This document shows, piece after piece, positions 14,242-22,481 of a stretch of DNA of 25,115 nt (positions are counted from its first letter, which is position 1; each line of letters opens with the position of its first letter). The DNA is taken from positions 1 through 25,115 of the IMG/VR virus record IMGVR_UViG_3300035661_003225. One strand, 5' to 3'. Source of the DNA: a virus. The position numbers and the translations under genes were made by a program. Under the pieces are notes generated by a model. The model was not told the origin of the DNA and made no database searches. It saw only the letters and a program-made list of their open reading frames with translations.

Positions 14242-14540
14242 TTAAGGTATATTTTAAATTAGATTCATATAAGAAACATACATTTAGTAATTTATGGAAT
14301 CAGGAAGAAAAAATCTTTGTTATTGATTTCATTAAAGGTTGGTTTGGTTCTAAAGAACGTTTAGTTGAACGTAAGATTACGAAAGGTGAGTTATTAGATA
14401 TTAACAATGGTACACCATATAACGGATATTATAGACAAGTGATATTTAAAAACAAAGTTGTAAGGTTAAATTATTCTAGGCATAGTAAACCTTTTTATAG
14501 TAATAATAATTTTATGATAGAGGCAAAACTTCCAGTTTAA
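14238..14540 (+). CDS. Small protein of unknown function
   Basis: One hundred residues, basic and beta-rich with many Tyr/Phe. The ATG overlaps the stop of the gp62-like gene (ATGA), so it is the last member of the folE operon. No recognised motif. Confidence 0.75.
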   Translation: MIKVYFKLDSYKKHTFSNLWNQEEKIFVIDFIKGWFGSKERLVERKITKGELLDINNGTPYNGYYRQVIFKNKVVRLNYSRHSKPFYSNNNFMIEAKLPV

Positions 14541-14581
14541 TTACGGGTATTAAACAATATATATTAACACAAAGGATAAAT

Positions 14582-15565
14582 ATGTTAAATGAATTGAAAG
14601 AAAAAATAATGTTTAATGTAATTAGCCTCTCACACATCGATCTTGACGGAATATCTTGTCAACTCGTTCTCGACCAAGTATATGGTAATATAAAAACATA
14701 TAATTGTAACTATGATAAAATTCCCGAATATCTTGACTACATTGATGATAACTGTTCTGAGTTTAGACCCGAACTAGTATACATCACTGATTTATCGTTT
14801 GAAACAAAATATGCAATTAAACTTGCTCATATTATCAAAGATCATCCAGATACCAACTTCATATATATTGACCATCATCCATATTCTGATGATTTAAAAA
14901 ATGTCTTTGAAAAAATGAAAAAACTTCCTAATTTTAAATACATCCATTCAGAGAAAGCATGTGCCACTAAATTGACATATAAGTATATTGATGCAAAATA
15001 TAAAATAAGTACACCTGTTCTTGAAAAATACGTAGAATCAGTAAATGCATACGATATATGGTTAGAGGATTCTGCATATTTTAAAGTGGGTTTCGCATAT
15101 AACGAACTGTTCTTTTTTTATAAACTAAAATCTTTCTTCTTTGAAATGCGTGATTCGTTTCACCTCAAGGATAAACATAAAGAACAATATCGTGAACTTG
15201 TTAAGAAAAAGAACGAGTATTTTGCAAAGGTAAAATCGAATAAACTAATATTTGAAGATAATAATAAATTGTTTATTTTTGCTGATGAATATAGATCTTG
15301 GATTACAATAGATTTTCCTAATTTTGATTATTATGTTGTTGCAACAACATATGCTCGTATGAGTGTAAGAATTTCACGTAATATAACAGATGAGAAGGCT
15401 GAAGAAGTAAAGAATTATATCATTGAGAATAAAGATATGAATGGTATTATATCTATAGGTGGACATCATAAAGCATTTGGTATTACAATGGAACCAAATC
15501 CAACTATAGAACATTTATTAATGCACGTTCAGGATATGTCAAAATTACTTGATAAAATTGTGTAG
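14582..15565 (+). CDS. DHH-family phosphoesterase
   Basis: A 327-residue protein with the DHH motifs SHIDLDG (H18, D20, D22), VYITDLS, YIDHHPY and, in the C-terminal DHHA1 domain, ISIGGHHKAFG. It is the size of NrnA-type oligoribonucleases and bacterial pAp phosphatases and shorter than RecJ. Such enzymes degrade short RNA, DNA or dinucleotides with Mn2+. Possible roles are recycling nucleotides or removing signalling dinucleotides such as cyclic oligonucleotides. AAAGGATAAAT precedes the ATG. It lies just before the helicase promoter. Confidence 0.85.
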   Translation: MLNELKEKIMFNVISLSHIDLDGISCQLVLDQVYGNIKTYNCNYDKIPEYLDYIDDNCSEFRPELVYITDLSFETKYAIKLAHIIKDHPDTNFIYIDHHPYSDDLKNVFEKMKKLPNFKYIHSEKACATKLTYKYIDAKYKISTPVLEKYVESVNAYDIWLEDSAYFKVGFAYNELFFFYKLKSFFFEMRDSFHLKDKHKEQYRELVKKKNEYFAKVKSNKLIFEDNNKLFIFADEYRSWITIDFPNFDYYVVATTYARMSVRISRNITDEKAEEVKNYIIENKDMNGIISIGGHHKAFGITMEPNPTIEHLLMHVQDMSKLLDKIV

Positions 15566-15568
15566 ATT

Positions 15569-15590
15569 TTAAGGTATCTTATGATATAAT
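15569..15590 (+). promoter_or_regulatory. Promoter of the helicase gene
   Basis: TTAAG (15569-15573) and TATGATATAAT ending at 15590, eleven bases apart. The promoter lies between inverted repeats TGTAGAT (15561-15567) and ATCTACA (15593-15599), which could form a cruciform or operator. Confidence 0.78.
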
Positions 15591-15599
15591 ATATCTACA

Positions 15600-15620
15600 T
15601 AATGATAACGATTATCATTA
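15600..15620. promoter_or_regulatory. Fur-box-like palindrome at the helicase transcription start
   Basis: TAATGATAA and TTATCATTA form a perfect 9-3-9 dyad covering the start of the transcript. Its core TGATAACGATTATCA matches the Fur 7-1-7 consensus at all but one arm position. A protein bound here would block initiation; as RNA it would form a 5' hairpin. Confidence 0.45.
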
Positions 15621-15632
15621 CGAAAGGACACT

Positions 15633-16994
15633 ATGGAAGAATTGATTATACAAAATCTGATAATGGATTCAGATTATTTTGGTAAAGTATATGGTTACCT
15701 TACCCCAAAACATTTTTACTCATATGAAAATATCGAGATTTTTCGTGAACTATCAGAATTATTTAAGGAATACGATAACAAACCAACAGCACGTGAGTTA
15801 GGTATTAGAATTAAAAATTCATCAAAAATTAAGAAAGATAGTAAAGATGCTGTTTTATCACGATTCAAAGAAATTCTCACAACAGATCCACAAAAAAACA
15901 AAACATTTTTGCTTGCTGAAACTGAGAAATATATTCAAAAAATTGAACTTAGTGAAGCAATTCTTAAATCGGTAGACATTATCAATAAAGGTGAGGCATT
16001 TAATCCAGTTATAGGATTGATTGAGAAAGCAATATCTATTACATTCAATTATGATACAGGTTTGGATTATAATTCAGAAGAAGCAATTCAACATCTTTAT
16101 GATTATTACAAGCAAGGATTTTCGGGTATTACTTCAGGTGTTCCATCTATTGATAAGGTACTTGAAGGTGGATTTCGTACTAAGACATTAAATATTGTAG
16201 CAGCTCCTTCGCATGGTGGTAAATCATTATTCCTTATCTCAGCAGCAGCTTCACAAATTCTAAAAGGTAAAAATGTCCTTTACCTTTCTCTTGAAATGTC
16301 AGAAGAAGAGATTGCACGTCGTATTGATGCTAACCTTATGCATCATAATGCTAATGATATTGGTTCTATGTCATTTGATGAATACAAAGCAAAACGTGAG
16401 GATATAAGAAAACATTCAGGTAAATTGAGGATTAAAGAATATTCATCAGGATATTTTAATACATTGAGATTAGAGAGTTTACTTGTTGAATTAGAAAATG
16501 AAGATAATTTTATACCCGATATTATCATTATCGATTACCTTACATTGCTTGCATCTTCAAGAACAACACTTGCACAAGCAGGAAACAATTACAGTTATTA
16601 CAAAAATATTTCTGAAGAGTTACATGGGTTTGCGAAAAAATACGGATTACCTGTTCTTTCAGCTGCACAATTAAATCGTTCTGCATATGGTAATATGGAT
16701 GTAGGTATGGATTCAGTTGCAGATTCATTAGGAATTGTACAAACTGCAGACGTCTTTTTTGTAATTATCACATCAGATCAATTGAAGGCAGAAGGTCTTG
16801 CATTAATTAAGTTCTTAAAAAATCGTAATACAGGTAAACTTGATTCAGTTACTACATGCATTGATTATCCACGCATGAAATTTACTGATTATGATGGGGA
16901 AACAGACAATTATATAGATACTGGGATGAAAGGTTCATCTTCGTATGATAACATGGGTTCCTTAGGTGGAATTCCATCAGTATTTAATTTATAA
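15633..16994 (+). CDS. Replicative DNA helicase, DnaB/T4 gp41 family
   Basis: Unwinds the lagging-strand template at the fork as a hexamer. The 453-residue protein has an N-terminal helical domain (about 1-110), a linker, then a RecA-like core: Walker A APSHGGKS (191-198), catalytic E221 in LSLEMS, Walker B PDIIIIDY with D301, and a motif H3-like LSAAQLNRS. LEGGF before the core is typical of DnaB-type proteins. Length is close to T4 gp41 (475). It is preceded by AAAGGACACT and the regulated promoter. The primase is not in the window. Confidence 0.92.
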   Translation: MEELIIQNLIMDSDYFGKVYGYLTPKHFYSYENIEIFRELSELFKEYDNKPTARELGIRIKNSSKIKKDSKDAVLSRFKEILTTDPQKNKTFLLAETEKYIQKIELSEAILKSVDIINKGEAFNPVIGLIEKAISITFNYDTGLDYNSEEAIQHLYDYYKQGFSGITSGVPSIDKVLEGGFRTKTLNIVAAPSHGGKSLFLISAAASQILKGKNVLYLSLEMSEEEIARRIDANLMHHNANDIGSMSFDEYKAKREDIRKHSGKLRIKEYSSGYFNTLRLESLLVELENEDNFIPDIIIIDYLTLLASSRTTLAQAGNNYSYYKNISEELHGFAKKYGLPVLSAAQLNRSAYGNMDVGMDSVADSLGIVQTADVFFVIITSDQLKAEGLALIKFLKNRNTGKLDSVTTCIDYPRMKFTDYDGETDNYIDTGMKGSSSYDNMGSLGGIPSVFNL

Positions 16995-17003
16995 AGGAAA
17001 AAT

Positions 17004-17336
17004 ATGTTTGATAGAGAAATTGTAGAAAAGATGTTATTAAAAAATGTCCCAGTTGATTGTAAATGTGAGTTTGTAGATTATCAACCACTTGTTGAAAATC
17101 GTGATTTAGATGGATATATAACTTATATTGAGGATCTTAGTTCATCACATAAATCTTCATTTACGAATGAAAATGTTACATCAATATTTCTTGATTTTAT
17201 TAAAAAAATGAATGTTAAAGATATAAAAATTATACGTGATAGTCTTACAATACTTGAATATATTGAACCTGCAGGGGATATTCCAAATCTTAAGTATAAA
17301 TTTAATTTTCGCTGTAAGATTGGAAATGATACGTAG
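17004..17336 (+). CDS. Small protein of unknown function
   Basis: A 110-residue protein nine bases after the helicase stop, with AAAGGAAAAAT before the ATG. It is acidic at the N-terminus and helical, with a conserved-looking end KYKFNFRCKIG. It is cotranscribed with the helicase and ends at a shared terminator. A structural role such as a baseplate hub accessory protein crossed my mind because of the C-terminal pattern, but I cannot support it. Confidence 0.75.
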   Translation: MFDREIVEKMLLKNVPVDCKCEFVDYQPLVENRDLDGYITYIEDLSSSHKSSFTNENVTSIFLDFIKKMNVKDIKIIRDSLTILEYIEPAGDIPNLKYKFNFRCKIGNDT

Positions 17337-17339
17337 AAA

Positions 17340-17373
17340 ACAAAAGGACTTTAATCCTTTTGTGTTTTGTTTA
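17340..17373. terminator. Bidirectional terminator between convergent operons
   Basis: ACAAAAGGA (17340-17348) pairs with TCCTTTTGT (17355-17363) around a six-base loop. GTTTTGTTT follows on the plus strand, and A-rich sequence (17337-17345) precedes it, giving a T-run on the minus strand. It separates the helicase operon from the lysis cassette; the minus-strand gene ends inside the loop. Confidence 0.8.
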
Positions 17374-17656
17374 GATCATTATTGAAATTATTGATACCAT
17401 CAAGCAACAAATTATAATCACTTTTAAGTGTTTTAATCTCATCAATATTATTATAAAACATTTCTGGTTTTTGAACAACAATTGAATTATTGTCGTCAAT
17501 CTTATCTACCCAATATTGATACTGTATATCATTTTTATGTTTAAATGCAGATGTATCATACATTGCTGGTTTAGGAACAACACATATTTTATCATCATTA
17601 GCACATCCATTTATCAATATTAGACTAAATAAGGCGATTAATAGCATTTTTATCAT
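17351..17656 (-). CDS. Outer-membrane lipoprotein, probable o-spanin (Rz1-like)
   Basis: A 101-residue lipoprotein with signal peptide and lipobox LINGC (Cys18). The mature part contains PKPAMYD, then a long helical segment. The gene overlaps the end of the preceding membrane-protein gene by 32 bases in another frame, as Rz1 overlaps Rz in many phages. Together they would span the periplasm and fuse inner and outer membrane at lysis. GGGAGATACA precedes the ATG. The mature part is longer and less proline-rich than lambda Rz1, so the call rests on lipobox, overlap and position. Confidence 0.65.
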   Translation of the reverse strand: MIKMLLIALFSLILINGCANDDKICVVPKPAMYDTSAFKHKNDIQYQYWVDKIDDNNSIVVQKPEMFYNNIDEIKTLKSDYNLLLDGINNFNNDLNKTQKD

Positions 17657-18020
17657 TGTATCTCCCTTTCATAAATTCAGTACAATTTCCATCCATAATT
17701 AATGTATGATTAACATCGTCACCTTTTATATATTGAATTTCTGTTTTGATTGTTTCTTTAGCAACAGCTTGTTTTTTCAATACTTCAATTTCATATTTAG
17801 ATTCTAAATCTTTATATTGAAGTGCTGTATTATTTGCAGAAATAGTTGCTTCCATACGTTCTTTTTTTATTGATGCTTCAAGATCACTATAATCTTTTCG
17901 TAATGATGTAACAGTGTGATGAAGGTATCCTATATACCCAACAATTGCTGATATTGCTAAGAGTATCGCAATTTCCTTTTTATATTTTGAAATTAAATTC
18001 AAACTGAAAAAACCTAACAT
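17625..18020 (-). CDS. Probable i-spanin (Rz-like)
   Basis: A 131-residue protein with one N-terminal membrane segment (about residues 16-34, IAILLAISAIVGYIGYL) and a coiled-coil-prone charged stretch (40-95) facing the periplasm. This is i-spanin architecture. The downstream lipoprotein gene starts within it. AAAGGAATAAA precedes the ATG, just after the holin stop. A generic membrane-anchored coiled-coil protein is the alternative. Confidence 0.68.
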   Translation of the reverse strand: MLGFFSLNLISKYKKEIAILLAISAIVGYIGYLHHTVTSLRKDYSDLEASIKKERMEATISANNTALQYKDLESKYEIEVLKKQAVAKETIKTEIQYIKGDDVNHTLIMDGNCTEFMKGRYNDKNAINRLI

Positions 18021-18021
18021 T

Positions 18022-18303
18022 TTATTCCTTTATGATTTCATTATCTATGGCATTAATAACTTTTTGTTCTGTTGTTGAATCTGATGAAGCATTTGTACCT
18101 GTGTAAAAACCTATAGCTGTACCTGCTAATCCTGCAAATATTCCATAAAAACTAACATAAGGTGAAACATCCATCCTAAAGACAACCATTGCTAAAACAG
18201 AAAGTGTTACAAACAAGAAAACAAATACAACAGAAAAAAGCATAATTTTTCTAGAACGTGTAGGCTCTTGTTCTGTCCACATTATAAACTTTTCAAACAT
18301 CAT
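18022..18303 (-). CDS. Probable holin
   Basis: About 93 residues with two membrane segments: IMLFSVVFVFLFVTLSVLAM, then FYGIFAGLAGTAIGFYTG after a short loop, with a charged C-terminus. Two-span small proteins of this type in front of spanin genes are usually holins. ATGs at 18303 and 18300 are both usable. A further ATG at 18315 would place the AAAGGA ribosome-binding site inside the gene and is rejected. Two alternative starts three bases apart could give variants, but regulation of timing is not shown. No endolysin is adjacent. Confidence 0.65.
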   Translation of the reverse strand: MMFEKFIMWTEQEPTRSRKIMLFSVVFVFLFVTLSVLAMVVFRMDVSPYVSFYGIFAGLAGTAIGFYTGTNASSDSTTEQKVINAIDNEIIKE

Positions 18304-18333
18304 ATTTCCTTTCATTGATTTTTATTATTTATA

Positions 18334-18457
18334 TCAATTAATGATGTTATAAGGGTGAATATGATATTATCAATTAATAATGTTATAATGTTAATTATGA
18401 TATAATCAGTATAATTTATATCAATTAATAATGTTATAAGGTTAATTATGATATAAT
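18334..18457 (+). promoter_or_regulatory. Triple tandem promoter repeat before the topoisomerase gene
   Basis: Three copies of a unit begin with TCAATTAATRATGTTATAA at 18334, 18370 and 18421, each followed by a TATGATAT-type -10: 18361-18369 (degenerate, TATTAT), TATAAT at 18401-18406 and TATAAT at 18452-18457. Units are 36 and 51 bases long. The last lies 22 bases before the start codon. The region also holds the start of the divergent lysis transcript; GATATAAAT on the minus strand near 18331-18339 is a weak -10 candidate for it. Confidence 0.75.
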
Positions 18458-18478
18458 CAATATAATTAAAGGAAACTA

Positions 18479-20365
18479 ATGAGTAAATCAATTGAAGATA
18501 AGTATAAAAAATTAACAGATATAGAGCATTGTATTCATCGTCCTGGTACATATGTAGGGAACACAAAACCACATAAATTAGACATGTTCATTCCTAAATC
18601 AATTGGTAATTATGAGATGGAATATAGAGAGGTAAATTTTATTCCAGCATTTATCAAATTGTTTGATGAAATAATCACAAACTGTGTTGACGCATCAAAA
18701 ATTAAAGGATCTCTATTAAATACTGTTAAAGTAAATGTTACACCTGAAGGACGTATTACAGTTGCTGATAATGGTGGAATTCCTGTTGTTATTCATAAAG
18801 TGTATGAGCAATACATTCCTGAAATTATCTTCTTTGAATTACGCTCAGGAAGTAATTATAATGATGATGATCAGCGTACAGGTGCAGGTACAAATGGATT
18901 AGGTTCTAAACTCACAAATATTTTTTCAAAATATTTCTCTGTAACTACATGTGATGGTGAGAACAAATTTCATCAGGAAGCAACAGATAATCTGCATGTT
19001 AAAAGTAAGGTGAAAATATCTAAGTGTTCAAAGAATGGAACAACTATCAATTATATTCCTGATTATGAATATTTTAAAATGACATCTGATGATGATTTCA
19101 ATGCAGGTTATGGACTTGATGAAACACATCTTAAATTAATCTATAAACGTGTTCTTGACGTTGCTGGTTGTAATGCGAATCTTCGTGTTTATTTTAATGA
19201 TGTTAAAATAGACATTAAAAACTTTCAAGAGTACAGTAAGATTTTTTGTGATGATGTTATGTTTGATAAAGATAACGATTGGGATATTGGTATTGGTTAT
19301 TCTGAGAATGGATTCAAACATTCATCATTTGTAAACTCAGTTATCACATATAAGGGTGGTAATCATATTGAGTTTGTTAGTGAAAAAATCATCTCAAAAA
19401 TTCGTGAATTTATTGCTAAAAAATATAAGACAGATATTCGACCATCTGATATTAGAAATCATGTATTTTTGTTTGTTAATGCAAGTGTTGTTAATCCTGC
19501 TTTCGATAGCCAGACAAAAGAATTTTTGATTACAGAATCGAAAGAATTCAATGGAACAGGTCCAAGATACAATTACGTACCAACTCAAACATTCCTCAAT
19601 AAGATATTCAAATCTGAGATTGTAGAATCTATTTCAGATTGGCTTGATAAAAAAGCAACGGCAGATGAGAATAAAGAATTACGTGCATTAAATAAGGCAT
19701 TGTCTAAGAAAAAAGTAGAAGGATTAATTGAATGTTCAACTCAAAAACGTTCTGAAGCAGTTCTAGGATTGTTCGAGGGTATGTCTGCTTTAAATGGTGT
19801 TCGTAAATTCAGAAATGCACAAAAATTCGCTGCATTTCCATTAAGAGGAAAGTTCATAAACGTTTCTGAATTAACACCTAAAAATGTAATGAAGAATGAA
19901 GAAGCACAAAAATTAATGTCTGCAATTGGTTTACGTATGGGTGAGGAACCTGATTGGGTGAATCTGAGATATGGATCAATTTTGTTCTTTGTTGATGCCG
20001 ATACAGATGGAACGTCTATTGCATGTCTATTGACAAACTTTTTCTACAAATATTGGCCTCAGTTGTTTGAACGTGAGATGATATTCCTTGTATTGACACC
20101 AATTGTTGTATCATCAAAGAAAAATGAATTAAAACATTTTTATACTGAAGAAGATTTCGAGGATTTCGTTAATTCAGATGAAAGCAAAGGATGGACATCA
20201 GCATACAAAAAAGGATTATCTGCACTTGATGAAATATCGTACAAGGAAATGATGGATGCACCAGTTAAAGTTATGTTATCATCAAATGCTGATACTGCAA
20301 AACAATTAAACGTATGGTTTGGAAAAGATCCTACTGAGCGTAAGAAATTACTTACAAAGGATTAA
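18479..20365 (+). CDS. DNA topoisomerase II large subunit (T4 gp39-like)
   Basis: The ATP-hydrolysing and TOPRIM half of a T4-type topoisomerase. The 628-residue protein has the GHKL ATPase signs EIITNCVDA, DNGGIPV and GAGTNGLGSKL (about residues 62-145), a GyrB-like transducer, PLRGKFINV, and the TOPRIM metal site DADTDG. The expected EGDSA motif reads IECSTQ, keeping the catalytic Glu but not Gly-Asp. It is contiguous, whereas T4 splits the region into genes 39 and 60. The breakage-reunion subunit (gp52) is not in the window. AAAGGAAACTA precedes the ATG; expression is from the triple promoter. Confidence 0.92.
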   Translation: MSKSIEDKYKKLTDIEHCIHRPGTYVGNTKPHKLDMFIPKSIGNYEMEYREVNFIPAFIKLFDEIITNCVDASKIKGSLLNTVKVNVTPEGRITVADNGGIPVVIHKVYEQYIPEIIFFELRSGSNYNDDDQRTGAGTNGLGSKLTNIFSKYFSVTTCDGENKFHQEATDNLHVKSKVKISKCSKNGTTINYIPDYEYFKMTSDDDFNAGYGLDETHLKLIYKRVLDVAGCNANLRVYFNDVKIDIKNFQEYSKIFCDDVMFDKDNDWDIGIGYSENGFKHSSFVNSVITYKGGNHIEFVSEKIISKIREFIAKKYKTDIRPSDIRNHVFLFVNASVVNPAFDSQTKEFLITESKEFNGTGPRYNYVPTQTFLNKIFKSEIVESISDWLDKKATADENKELRALNKALSKKKVEGLIECSTQKRSEAVLGLFEGMSALNGVRKFRNAQKFAAFPLRGKFINVSELTPKNVMKNEEAQKLMSAIGLRMGEEPDWVNLRYGSILFFVDADTDGTSIACLLTNFFYKYWPQLFEREMIFLVLTPIVVSSKKNELKHFYTEEDFEDFVNSDESKGWTSAYKKGLSALDEISYKEMMDAPVKVMLSSNADTAKQLNVWFGKDPTERKKLLTKD

Positions 20366-20366
20366 T

Positions 20367-20498
20367 ATGTATGAGATGACATATTTAGAACATCTACAAG
20401 GAAGATTTAAAACACTTGTAGATATGTATGTAACAGGAGATAAAGATGTTATCACTGAGATGCGTGAAACATTGAAAAAAATAATGGGGTTAAAATGA
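20367..20498 (+). CDS. 43-residue protein, start of a small-gene operon
   Basis: Starts with ATG just after the topoisomerase stop, six bases behind AAAGG, and ends with an ATGA overlap on the next gene. Helical, with YLEHLQGRFKTLVDMY then charged residues. Good spacing at both ends supports it as a real gene. Function unknown. Confidence 0.65.
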   Translation: MYEMTYLEHLQGRFKTLVDMYVTGDKDVITEMRETLKKIMGLK

Positions 20499-20770
20499 AA
20501 GATGCTTTAGGATTCGATATCGTCTTGGGTAATATATATGGTTACTCAAGTAGACAAAATGGTTGTGTTAAAGTTGTTATTGGTAAGGCGATTAAATTTA
20601 ATAAGTCTGATTATAATAGTTCCACAGTAACCCTAGAGGTAATTCATCGTGGAAAAGCTGTTTATGATAAAGCAATTGAAGGTATATCATCTACAAGAAC
20701 AATCAGTTGCACAGGTAACACAATATTTCCTATTGACTTAACAAATAAACCTACTTGGGTAATTTTATAA
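20495..20770 (+). CDS. Small protein of unknown function
   Basis: Ninety-one residues, beta-rich, with LGFDIVLGNIYGYSSRQNG and KVVIGKAIKF. I recall this pattern from small phage proteins with an SH3-like barrel, but no function is known. Coupled to the 43-residue gene by the ATGA overlap. Confidence 0.75.
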   Translation: MKDALGFDIVLGNIYGYSSRQNGCVKVVIGKAIKFNKSDYNSSTVTLEVIHRGKAVYDKAIEGISSTRTISCTGNTIFPIDLTNKPTWVIL

Positions 20771-20774
20771 TTAT

Positions 20775-20795
20775 TTAAGTTTATTATGTTATAAT
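20775..20795 (+). promoter_or_regulatory. Promoter of the 99-residue protein gene
   Basis: TTAAG (20775-20779) and TATAAT (20790-20795), ten bases apart; here the extended -10 reads TATGTTATAAT. Confidence 0.72.
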
Positions 20796-20816
20796 TATAT
20801 ATCAAAAAGGAATATC

Positions 20817-21116
20817 ATGTTAACATTTACACCCGATTTAATTAGTACATTATTTACATTAAAGATTGACATTTCTAAATTAAAACAACTTAAGGCAACT
20901 GCAACTCTTGATAATTATTCAGGAAAAGAAATGGTTACCTCTGGTGAATATATGAATGATGATGTTCTAATAACTGTTGTACAAGATAATTACAAACATA
21001 TCTTGTATTTCAATGGACAAGAACCAGTTTTTTATGTTAATACATGGGATTATGATTTTGAAGGATTTGAACAAGAAACAATTATCGATGAAATGGATTA
21101 TGTGTTAATTGATTAA
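20817..21116 (+). CDS. Small acidic protein of unknown function
   Basis: Ninety-nine residues. The C-terminal half is very acidic (YDFEGFEQETIIDEMDYVLID). AAAAAGGA precedes the ATG and the gene has its own promoter. No recognised motif. Confidence 0.75.
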   Translation: MLTFTPDLISTLFTLKIDISKLKQLKATATLDNYSGKEMVTSGEYMNDDVLITVVQDNYKHILYFNGQEPVFYVNTWDYDFEGFEQETIIDEMDYVLID

Positions 21117-21169
21117 TGGAATAATTATAAAACGGCAAAGTTCAATAAATAATCTAAAAGTTGGTTATT

Positions 21170-21700
21170 GTGAAAAGTTTTGAAGAAATAGCGTTATTTG
21201 AAGATTTACGTAAATTAGGAAAGGCGGATGATTATAGAAAAGCCGCAGGTATCGATCAAGATAAACGTGATGATATTCTTAAGGATATTCATGATAAAGA
21301 TATCAGGGATACAAAGGATTCATTAGCAAATCACACTGTTGGTATTGTAAATGGTATAACAATTTATAAATCAGTGCATTCTAGTGAGATTCGTGATGGT
21401 GATGGTTCTCCTCGTGATTATGGCGTAGAGAATGAATTTCTATTGAAAATATTCAAAAAACTATTCCTGAGACCAACATACAATCCTAAAAAGAAAACTA
21501 TGGTGGCATATAGAAATATAAAAAAGAAATTTGACTTAATGGTAATATCACCACTTGAGAACAGAACAATCACTATTATAACTATGATTCAAGGTAACGA
21601 ATCAAGTGCACAAAATTATTTTGGTCCTTCACATGTGCAAGATCAAAAGGCAATGATTGAAAGCATTGGAATTATTGAGGATTTCTATATTATAGATTAA
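21170..21700 (+). CDS. Protein of unknown function
   Basis: A 176-residue soluble protein. The N-terminal third is charged and helical. The C-terminal part has RDYGVENEFLLKIFKKLF, then KTMVAYRNIKKKFDLMVISP and ITIITMIQGN, a pattern of alternating strands that looks like a conserved phage domain I cannot name. Start is GTG 21170, nine bases after AAAAG; TTG 21161 is also in frame and cannot be ruled out. Confidence 0.72.
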   Translation: MKSFEEIALFEDLRKLGKADDYRKAAGIDQDKRDDILKDIHDKDIRDTKDSLANHTVGIVNGITIYKSVHSSEIRDGDGSPRDYGVENEFLLKIFKKLFLRPTYNPKKKTMVAYRNIKKKFDLMVISPLENRTITIITMIQGNESSAQNYFGPSHVQDQKAMIESIGIIEDFYIID

Positions 21701-21715
21701 TTAATTTATTTTAGT

Positions 21716-21736
21716 TTAAGTTTAATATGTTATAAT
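21716..21736 (+). promoter_or_regulatory. Promoter of the Cys-motif protein gene
   Basis: TTAAG (21716-21720) and TATAAT (21731-21736), ten bases apart, with TATGTTATAAT as at 20790. Confidence 0.72.
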
Positions 21737-21762
21737 TATTGTATCAAAACAAAGGTTGCAAT

Positions 21763-22473
21763 ATGAATTCGATTAAACTTCCTCTTTTCTCAATTATTTC
21801 TGTTAAACGTAATGTTGGTGGTTGTTGTGACCATTGTGGAAGAAATCTAAAACATGTTGTGACACTTAAAGATAATAGTAATAATAAAGTTCTTGATTTA
21901 GGAACTGGTTGTGTAAAAACATTTACTGGAAAAAATCTAAAAGAGATTTATGCTGAAGAAAAAATTCATCAATCTCAATTAAGAGAACTTGACATTGAAA
22001 CAAAAGCAAGAGCCCGTGTCTTTAATTTTAAAGAAGTAAATCCTGAGATGATGAATTATATTGAGAATAATCAAAATAATCAATTCATTAGAAATATGAA
22101 AAAAGTTATTGAGGAACAAGGAACACTTAGTTCTAATATGTATGCTACTGTGTACAGTATGATGTTACCTGTTGCTAACCTAGATGAGAAAGTAAAAGAT
22201 TTGGATGCAACATTGATTCGTATCAAAAAAGATACAAATAATTTTGGATATCAATCAGCTGATACTTATACGCTTTTTTGTGAAACTAACGGTGAATTAA
22301 TTCGTGTATTCTTTAGTTCTATGACTGATAAATTAAATACATTACTTAAAGATAAAGGTGTATATACAAGTGATGGTGAACAAATACCAGAATTATTCGA
22401 TAAACAGATTCATTTAAATGTTTCAGGATCATTTGATGGGTATAAAATTAAACGTGCTAAACTAACAAAATAA
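21763..22473 (+). CDS. Putative zinc-binding protein of unknown function
   Basis: A 236-residue protein. The ATG at 21763 has AAAGG seven bases upstream; the in-frame ATG at 21739 overlaps the leader and is less likely. Residues 20-55 contain GGCCDHCGRNLKHV, then LDLGTGCVKTFTG. The CxxC and later Cys resemble a small zinc-binding fold seen in phage and plasmid proteins next to a GxxCV-xxFTG motif. The rest is helical and charged with a beta-rich end. Nucleic-acid binding is possible, but not shown. Confidence 0.75.
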   Translation: MNSIKLPLFSIISVKRNVGGCCDHCGRNLKHVVTLKDNSNNKVLDLGTGCVKTFTGKNLKEIYAEEKIHQSQLRELDIETKARARVFNFKEVNPEMMNYIENNQNNQFIRNMKKVIEEQGTLSSNMYATVYSMMLPVANLDEKVKDLDATLIRIKKDTNNFGYQSADTYTLFCETNGELIRVFFSSMTDKLNTLLKDKGVYTSDGEQIPELFDKQIHLNVSGSFDGYKIKRAKLTK

Positions 22474-22481
22474 GGAAATTA

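Noticed and set aside
18334-18470. CRISPR array
   Set aside because: The three repeats hold promoter elements, have no unique spacers of constant length and there are no cas genes.
18312-18572. Minus-strand 86-residue ORF over the triple promoter
   Set aside because: Low-complexity translation of promoter repeats and overlap with the topoisomerase start.
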